Source: Blumeriella jaapii
Lineage: Eukaryota; Ascomycota; Leotiomycetes; Helotiales; Drepanopezizaceae
Assembly: GCA_009599575.1 (NCBI GenBank)
Contig: VWND01000007.1
Location: 1,683,501 to 1,747,500, forward strand
Direction of reading: 5' to 3'
Length of the DNA: 64,000 nucleotides
A program made the translations under genes and the position numbers. Under the pieces are notes generated by a model. It had not been told where the DNA came from. It did no database searches and was given only the letters and a program-made list of their open reading frames with translations. This document shows positions 56,463-64,000 of this stretch, piece by piece (positions within the stretch are counted from its first letter, which is position 1; each line of letters opens with the position of its first letter).

Positions 56463-58267
56463 CTTCAGTTTGCAATCCTTAACGCCTCGCTCCAGAACGA
56501 ATGCAACAGAACCAACGCGCTGAGAGACAAACGAGCGGATCACGCGGCGAGTAGCGAGTGACTTTTGCAATGGCCAAAGGTAACAATAACAACCACGAGG
56601 AGAGAACCGACGGGCCGTGAGTTTCCCACGGATGACAACGACAACAGTCGGAAGAGCTTGATGTTGTGTATTCTCAGCCGAAGAAGCGGAAGCAGAAGCG
56701 GAAGCAGAAGCAGTTGCAGTTGCAGGGAACCAGACTAGACAGGGGTTCACGAGCTCGATGCTGGATCCGCCCGACGCACAAACAGACTAACCCAAAGAGG
56801 TAAGTGTTAGTCCGAGATAAGTGCAGCCTCCTCACGGGTCCGATGTCAGTGGCCGCGAGCTTGAGCTTCGGCTTGCATGAGCATCCAACCCATACATACA
56901 AAGCACTGTGTACGAATTCGTATGTGTACTCACGAACTGGCGAGCGCAAAAGGCGGATTGGACACCCGGAGTGGCTGAGAACCGGCCGAGACTGGAATCA
57001 GGGAAGTTCACTTACAGATACGAAAGAAAAATGTCGCCTGCTACTGTACACCATACCACACCACACTATCGATATCCAGGCATATAAATACAGCCAGCCA
57101 CCCAGCCAGCCAGCCCGTCGTACCTCTGTACCGCACAAATCGATAGATAGCACCTGCATGCAGGACCACCTACCCAGACTCACTTTCCACGGAACCCGGT
57201 CTTTCAAGCATCTTACCTATCTCTCCCTCGCCAGCTCCAGCACCATACACCGCATAAGCACCCCATTACCTATCTACGCGATTCCAAAAAAAAAAAAAAC
57301 ACAAAATGGAAACACACACAGACTTCCATCTTCTTCGTTTTCTGCTGGCCATCTCATTCGTACGTGAACGACACCTCCCGCATATCCGCAATCCAATATT
57401 TCCCTCTCGCCTCACCTGTTACCCTGGATGCCTCCTCAAACCGTGCACGATAGGATACGATACGATACGATGCGGTGAGAGATAAGTGAGGAGCTAGGTA
57501 GCTGCTTCACCTCGTTCTCTAGGTTCTATTGTGCGGAGAGCGAAGATGAGTGATAAGTGTCGATGATTGGGAGCGGAATGCATGATAGGTAGGTACGGCC
57601 TGGCTACATAGGTACTTAGATGAGTGAGTGAGTGAGTGAGTGAAAAATTAAAAGTAGCTGTTTGCTTATACCTACACCCATCCATACCCATTCGTAAGCA
57701 AGCGCGCACACAAAGTCAAGTACCTCAAACACGCAAGCGATAAACCCTAGATAATCCGTAACTCACACGTACTCATGCTCAAATTCTTAAATAAGACCTC
57801 GTTTGTCTTATATTTGCACTAAAAATTACTAAGAACCCACCCCCTTTCTCTATCCCCGTCCTTCTCTCCTCTCCTTCAGCTTCTTGATAGCCGCAAAGTG
57901 TGTATATCCATCAATGATCATCTACCACCCACGAAGTCTCCACCATCCCCCCATCGTCATCCCCATCCTTCTCTTCCATCTAACTCGACCCGACCTTACT
58001 TGTAAGAAATTCCCATTTGCAGTGAATGAATCAACCAATCAATCAATCGCTCGCTACTCGCTCGCTTGTTCCCTTCCTTATTCACCTCACATATGTAACC
58101 CAGAAGAAAACCCAATCTAGCCCACGCACGCGTGTAGATGATCATGCAGCAGAGAGAAAGAAGAAGAACTTAAACCGGTCATTCGTTTTATAAGCACTCA
58201 TTCGTCGAAAAAAAAATTGTACAGCACACATCCAAAACACGCAAAGCAACATATTCATCGCTCGGAT
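56463..58267. promoter_or_regulatory. Intergenic region between the GT2 gene and the fasciclin gene
   Basis: The 1.8 kb comprise the fasciclin promoter (AGCGGAAGCAGAAGC-like repeat near 56690) and the GT2 3' UTR. A 14-A run lies near 57286; short GATAC and GAGT tandem runs lie near 57446 and 57622. No gene was supported. Confidence 0.55.
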
Positions 58268-61139
58268 CTACCAGGAGAACGTCATCAGCGCCGGGTTGAG
58301 CGCCAGCGGAAGCAGCAAGTGGCTCGAGGTGATCGTGGCCATCGGCAAAATGGCCACAAAATCCTTGATCTTCCAGTCGTACGGCACAAAGGGGGCCTTG
58401 GCCAGGACGATCATAGTGACGATACCGAGGACCGAGAAGAGAATCGAACCCCAGAACTTCTTCAGTACCTTGGGCACCTCGATGAAAAAGTTGGAAAACT
58501 CGGCTTCCTTGGATGTCGCACCCCAGGTCATGTTGATCTCGAACATGTGACAGAGGAGTGCCTGCGAAACGTGGAGAGAGAGGCCACCCAAGAAGATGGC
58601 GAGCATAAACGTCCACTTCAGATTCTCAAAGAGCGAGTAGAGGAGACTACGCTCGCCAATTCGGTAGCGCATAACGGCAAGGGCGACGTTGCCGAGACCA
58701 TTGAAAACAATAATGATGGAAAACCAAACTTTCCACGAATCGACGTAGTACTTGTCGAGGTATCCGTTCCACCACCCGACCGCAAAGTAGTTGACCGTAG
58801 TCATGATCCAAGCGGCACCGATAGCGTAGTAGGTTCCGATGTAGGAGATAATAGTAATCTTCGATGTAAATCGGATGTTGGAAAACAAGAAACGACGGAA
58901 GAGAGGGGTGAAGGGTCCCTTGTAAATCCACTTCCGGATAGGGTAGAAGAGAAGCTCGTTGCAACCGTATGCGTACTTTTCCCAACGAGCAAGCTCGTCG
59001 TAGACGGTCAAAGACACACCTTCCTTGAATCCCTCACCAGCCCAAGCAGCCAATCTAATAGTGTAGCCATTGCACTGAAGACGGAGAGACATATCGAAAT
59101 CTTCGGACACGTGGGACTCAGACCAGAACTTTTCGTATCCGTCCTCGTCTTCGTAAGACACCTGTTGGATGGCGGCCCAGCGGAGGATGGCGTTGTGACC
59201 CACGAATGGCGCAACATCGCCGTTGGACACGGTGTAACGAATAGCAGTGTAGATGAGGTTTGTGAAGAACGTAATGCCGTTTTCGAAGTAGGTGTTGACG
59301 ACTTGCATGACACCGGAAGAGAACTGCATGATACCGACTTCTTGGGACTGCTCCATCTCGGAGCAGGCGTCCAGGAGACAATCGGCAGGGACCCGTGTAT
59401 CAGAGTCAACTGAGGTCTGTCAGAGGGCATTCACTAATCACGGCGAGCAAAACCTACTCAGCAGAATATAGTCTCCAATGCGGATGTTTCCGTCCGCCCA
59501 GGCGCGTCCATTTTCCTCGAGAGCCTCCTTCAAGGCTTTCTCGTAAGAAGTAGCCTCGTCGGCTTGAGTCCAATCATCAGGGCGATTGATCGCAGCGAGT
59601 TTCTCCTCGACCATGCACGAAATATTCAGGCCAAAATTCATGTTTGAGGCCTAAATGAGAATGTCAGCACTAATTCGCCAAGCGTTGAAGTTGTCCGCTG
59701 ATAGGCGAGTTGAGCCCGAGCGATGAGGGACATCCCTTGCCAGAGAATGCTTACCTTCTTGACTACAAAATTGTCAGCTGGTGCCCCCAGAACACGATCA
59801 GGCTGAAATGCTTACATTTTCCTTTTCTCTCGAAGTCGTCACCATGCTTGGGCCTGGCAGTCCACCCAATGCTGTGATCGGCGTAAAACTCGATTCTGGC
59901 GCGACGTTCCTCTTCGTCCAGGATTTGAAGACCGTCATCGTTGATGAACATGTTGGCCGATCCGCCTTGGAGTTCGTAAGTCGAGATGGCTTGCTTGATG
60001 GACTTGACGGTGGGCGCAATGACAGAGCTCAACCCCTCCTTGTACACGGGACACTGAATGGTAACATGAGGCAGGGTCGCAGATTGGAGCCGGGGAGGAG
60101 TGCGAGCAGAGTAGAACTTTGAGTTCATGTGCATCTGTCGGATAGGACCGAACAATTGCGCCAAGCAGCCCATGATGACTTGCGAGAAGAAGAGGGTGAA
60201 AAAGATCTGGACGGGAGTCATGACCAAGAGCGCCAGTCGGGTGTAGCTGCCGTCAACCATGGTTTGGAGGGCAAGTTGTCGAGCGCCGGCCCCTAGGAAG
60301 GTAATGATCAAGATCAAGGTCATTGCAACCAGGACGGTGTTCTGCAGATGCACAGGACGCGCCTCGGGGATGATCTCTCCGCTCTCCTCGTCGATTTCAT
60401 ACACTCCGACATTAGGGTCCTTCTTCTCGTCCTCGTCAGGCTCACCCGACTTCCACACGAGCTCCATCAACTCCGACTCGATTGCCTTGGCACGTTGAAC
60501 GAGGTGCAGCGCCTCATCATCCCACACCACCAACAAAGCCTCGGAAGCGACAAAGGCAGCAAACTGATGTTTCCGCGCTCGAGGAAGATCCTCGATTGTG
60601 GGGAGAATCTGGATGCGAAGACCATTAAGGAGGGGGACGTCCACGGCATCGGGCGACCATTGCAGAAAAGTCTTGATGACTCTGGAGTTCACGGTCATGG
60701 CGCACTACGTGCATTAGCTGGTGCTGCTGGAGGGAGAAAGGTAGTTTCTTACTTGAACATTAAGTGCTGAGCACGCAGCGGCGAAAGCAGAGGTGCCCAG
60801 TTGTGGCGGGCACGCCATGTATGTGTTCTTGGACTTCCGGAGGAGCACTCCCTCAATCTCTCCGCTTCCATCGCTAACCCAGAGTTGCGAGCATTGCTGT
60901 TGGTACAGGTAGTTGACCATCACCTCATGCTTGATGTCGTCCAGGAAGGTGGAGCTCTGGGTGGACCTGTTCGATATCGAAGTCCTCGACGAACCGAATC
61001 TCGACTGCGGGGGTTGGAGGTCGGCGTTGATACTCTTCACACTCCCGTGAGGAGAGCGTGCCGACGCCGGCTTCTCTGTCATTGGCACCGGCGTCGCGGG
61101 GTCAGGCTTCTTCGCCTTGAAGTAGCTTCCTATACCCAT
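58268..61139 (-). CDS. Fungal family-2 membrane glycosyltransferase (polysaccharide-synthase-like)
   Basis: Five exons (60753-61139, 59816-60704, 59755-59762, 59458-59650, 58268-59409) give 872 aa. The third exon is only 8 nt and is required to read GKFKKASNMNFGLNI. Two membrane helices (about residues 255-320) precede a cytosolic GT2 domain: IQCPVYKEGL, MFINDDGLQ, DSDTRVP (DxD, ~494), SEDFDMSLRL (~593) and ELARWEKYAYG in the place of the Q/RxxRW motif. Several C-terminal membrane spans follow. The N-terminus is an acidic, Ser-rich cytosolic region. The fold is shared with chitin, cellulose and hyaluronan synthases, but the sequence is not a chitin synthase. The product is unknown; a cell-wall or surface glycan is inferred. 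Confidence 0.92.
59755..59762 (-). other. 8-nt microexon in the GT2 gene
   Basis: The sequence TCAAGAAG lies between a TTTTGTAG acceptor and a GTAAGC donor, flanked by introns of 53 and 104 bp. Skipping it shifts the frame and destroys the conserved KFKKASNMN block. Confidence 0.85.
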
Positions 61140-64000
61140 GGCGGCGAGGTTGTGCTGCTCTCCGGGTAGGAACTGGTCGACGAGACGGCAAGAGGTCTCT
61201 TCCTGGCTCCGGAAGGTCCTCCTCTTCCTATCACACCACAGTTCAACGAGTGACTCCAGGAGGGAGAGTTAACAGCCGCTCATGTATACGAAGCAACCTG
61301 GCCGACCTGCGCGTCTTTCATTCAGTCCAGGTTTTGAGGTTGGGGGGGGGAGTGGTCTTCCTTACGATGTGATCTGGTGAGGGTGTGTCTGCGATCGTCT
61401 TTCCCAGCAGGCCCTTGGTGATTGCACGACGGTGAACGGACAACGAAGGGAAGGGTGCGCGAGGGACGCAAGACGCAGTATATCAAGGCAGCTGGACGCC
61501 AATCGGGGACGAGGGGACGGCGGCGACAGGAAGATCAGCAGCTGAAGTGAGAGAGGAGCTGGTCGATGCTCGATGGTTGATGGTCGATGGTTGTTGGTCG
61601 CTGGGACTTGGGCAGCCTGGAAAAGGGAGCTACTGTACTGTCGGACCTGGGCGGCCTTCGAAGCTGCCGTTTCTGCTGCCGGTTTTCAGCGGCAGGCACG
61701 CTAGCCCCGATGGAGTGCCGAGAGACAGGTTCTGCCGTCTGGACTCTGCAGCAGCGCGCAGGGCGGCACATCGCGAGCTGCTCCGGCGCCTCGAGGATTT
61801 CTCTTCTGGCTCTGATCCTCGCCCGGCCATCTTTAGTGAGGCCCCAGGAGCTAGCTTGCCCACCATGGCACTATCAACGGAGCAGTTACAGTACATAAAG
61901 TACTGTACAGTACAGACGAAGCGAGCGTGTGAGGAAAGGGCAGGAACAGAACGATCATGCGTGCCGCTACGACGTCAATTCGATACCCGTCCCATCTTCG
62001 ATGTCGCCGGCAAGGCTCGTCTCTGTCTGATAGCCTCGGCTTCGTGATCGACCTGACATCGGGGGGTGTCGTGTCGTGTCTTGTCTGTCGTTCGCTTCGT
62101 GTTGTATCGATTCCTATCGTGTCTCCTGGCTGGCCCTGGCTGGCGCGCTCCAAGACGAAAAACCCGAAAGAAAGATCAAACAGCGCGGCGACCTGCCGTG
62201 CGTCAGACGATCTCTCTTCTCGGGACCGGAAAGATCTCAAATCAATCAGCCGGCCATCATCGCCCTCTGTCCGTGTCACGGTGGGTGGTGCGAGCTGCGG
62301 GCCGTCAATATGGCGTTCGCGGTACCGTGTCAATCCAGTCAGGTCCAGCCCCGTCCGGGGATGGCTCGGGTGCGGTGGCCCTCCCGCGCGTGTGCTACTT
62401 ACTGACCTGCCGGTTCTCCTCAAGTTCCGGGATGGACTGCGCGACCGGTCATGGGAAAGAAAAGATAGGGCGGGACAAGTGAGGTGAAACTGAGGCTCTC
62501 GTCTCGTTCGTTGATGGCGTCCTCGCTTAGTGCGGGCCGAGGATCAACAAAAGAAAAGTCACCACGACCGCTGGGCCCCGATGCTGCCCAGTTGGGTTTA
62601 CTGGCGGGGCTGCCGCTGATGCAACGCAGTGCAGGGTTTGGTGGACAGTACCTGATCCCAGCGGCTCTGGCCAAAATCCGCCTTTCCTTATCGCACGAGT
62701 CTCAAACCATGGTTGCGGAATAGCGAAGGGCAAGAGCAAGAGAAGAGGAAAGCCAGATTGATTCATCAACGTGCGTGATGAACAACGCCTCTTGGAAACT
62801 TGGTGGATAGGTCGTCTCTCGTTTTCCCTCCTCCCGACGATCCGCTTCGGACCGCTGCCTATCTACCGTCGAACAGAACCACGTGTCGTAGCTTGATCGA
62901 CCTCCACGTACAAGTAAGTTCCTTTCCGCCGACGACTTGCGAGGAGCCGCTCCGTTCCGCGCTGGCTAGAGTCCATTAGGTATGTTGTGGCTGCGAAATG
63001 GGACCTCGGTGGATGCTGGGGCATTCTACACGTCGTAGCCAAGTCGCCGTCCATCAAACAAACGCTCGGATCCGTGCAGCGGAAACCTTTATCTTGCTTT
63101 CCAATTGCTTGTACTGTACTGTACCGTATGTACGTCCACGCTGCATAGGGGCCTATACTCGAGTAGATGCATGTTATTTGCATAGATATGGAATCATGAT
63201 CGCAGCCATTCGGGTGTGTGTAAGCGAGAAGCAGGAACTCCGGGGTTCAGCGAGAGCATGAGTAAAGCAAGCAGAGATAGGGAAAACAGAGAAAAGAGGG
63301 CATTCAGGGATACAGCAATTCGTTGCCTTCCAGGATTGAAGGACGAGGAGGCAGTCAAAGTAAGGTTGGGCCGGCATTCGGATCCAACCCAAGCACTTGA
63401 AAATTCCCTTGGCAGGCCCATCGCGAAGATCTCGCTAATCCCATACGGAATTCCACCTACCGGAATTCCATGATCGAGAAACTGGAGTCCCACGTCATTC
63501 GTGAGGCTTGTAACCACTTTAGAAGGAAACCCAAAACCGATCATCTCAAATGCCCATTCCACCCTTTAGTCTGATGTAACACACCACAACAACCATCCCG
63601 TCCCGTCCCTTCCCTGTCGATCCCTTCACTATCTCCGACCAGCTCAACAAAAACAGACCGACCTATTTAGCGCCCTGTCTCCCGTCTTGACTGCCCTTGC
63701 CCTTCCCATGACATAAGATGACGTGCATTTCAAGCCCCTCTCTATCGCTATAAATGCCTCCCCCTGACTCAAATACGGCTTGTGGGATACGGACTACGAA
63801 ATCCAGACCCCCACCTCTGCATATCTCCTCTAAGCGGGAAGCGAGCTCTGACACGGCTGCAGCATAAATTACCAGCAATCCCGATCCAGATCTAGAGCCA
63901 GCTCAACTCAATAGTCCTACACATAAAACATGCGACTAGCCACTAGCAAGTAGATAGATGCTTTTTTTAGCGGCCTTGAGCAGAACCATGTGCCAGCTAT
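61140..64000. other. Terminal region without a supported gene
   Basis: The 2.9 kb begin with the likely long GT2 promoter and leader. TACTGTAC words occur near 61631, at 61885-61916 and at 63111-63130. A minus-strand open stretch at 63194-63562 encodes a hydrophobic segment, but its only upstream start is GTG and I cannot support it. Other frames are shadows or GC-driven. Confidence 0.5.

Noticed and set aside
58217..59413. 398-codon plus-strand open frame
   Set aside because: It is the exact antisense of the GT2 gene's last exon, and its amino-acid text has no domain. Codon constraint on the real strand keeps it open.
58268..61139. Chitin synthase assignment for the GT2 gene
   Set aside because: Chitin synthases carry a QRRRW motif and other conserved blocks absent here. 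This belongs to a different fungal GT2 branch.
63194..63562. 122-codon minus-strand frame with a hydrophobic segment
   Set aside because: The only upstream start is GTG; no splice-consistent extension or family resemblance was found, so I do not call it a gene.

Overview
The window is nuclear DNA from a filamentous ascomycete (Pezizomycotina; the class cannot be fixed by eye). The genes are interrupted by many short GT-AG introns, mostly 43-76 bp, with CTAAC/CTGAC branch sites. The gene set includes a Zn2Cys6 regulator with a fungal-type middle region, the DASH subunit Dad3, an Sfi1 repeat protein, a GPI-anchored fasciclin protein and a complex I assembly factor. Twenty-one protein genes, one decayed gene and one retroelement remnant can be supported. 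Most introns below were placed by reading splice sites and checking that the joined exons keep frame.

Left part (1-18 kb), mostly minus strand: the 5' two-thirds of RAV1 (runs off the left edge), SFI1, a tiny three-exon twin-CX9C gene on the plus strand (NDUFAF8-like), cytosolic isoleucyl-tRNA synthetase, a long UDP-glycosyltransferase with a C-terminal extension, and a Ser/Pro-rich protein of unknown function. Middle (19-33 kb): a PDK1/Pkh-type kinase, a short-chain dehydrogenase, a SWIB-domain chromatin-remodelling subunit, HYM1 (Mo25), PRMT3 and an FMN-binding split-barrel protein.

The 33-36 kb stretch is decayed: a TATA-driven coiled-coil gene relic joined to the tail of a non-LTR-type reverse-transcriptase element. 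Then come an ABCG transporter and a Zn2Cys6 factor transcribed divergently, DAD3, the mitochondrial ribosomal protein uS5m, a P3B (MgtA-like) P-type ATPase and a small secreted cysteine protein. A gene-poor, microsatellite-rich stretch (51.1-55.1 kb) follows, then the fasciclin protein and a large membrane family-2 glycosyltransferase. The last 2.9 kb hold no gene I can support.

Three things cut across the window. First, several otherwise well-conserved genes carry single-base frame breaks, best explained by residual indel errors unless reads show otherwise. Second, a palindrome-like GTACTGTAC/TACAGTAC word recurs in many long intergenic gaps and is nearly absent from 43-60 kb. Third, there are rare splice structures: an 8-nt microexon, a 31-nt exon carrying the Walker A motif, and a GC-AG intron. 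I found no tRNA, rRNA, CRISPR array or recognisable biosynthetic cluster.
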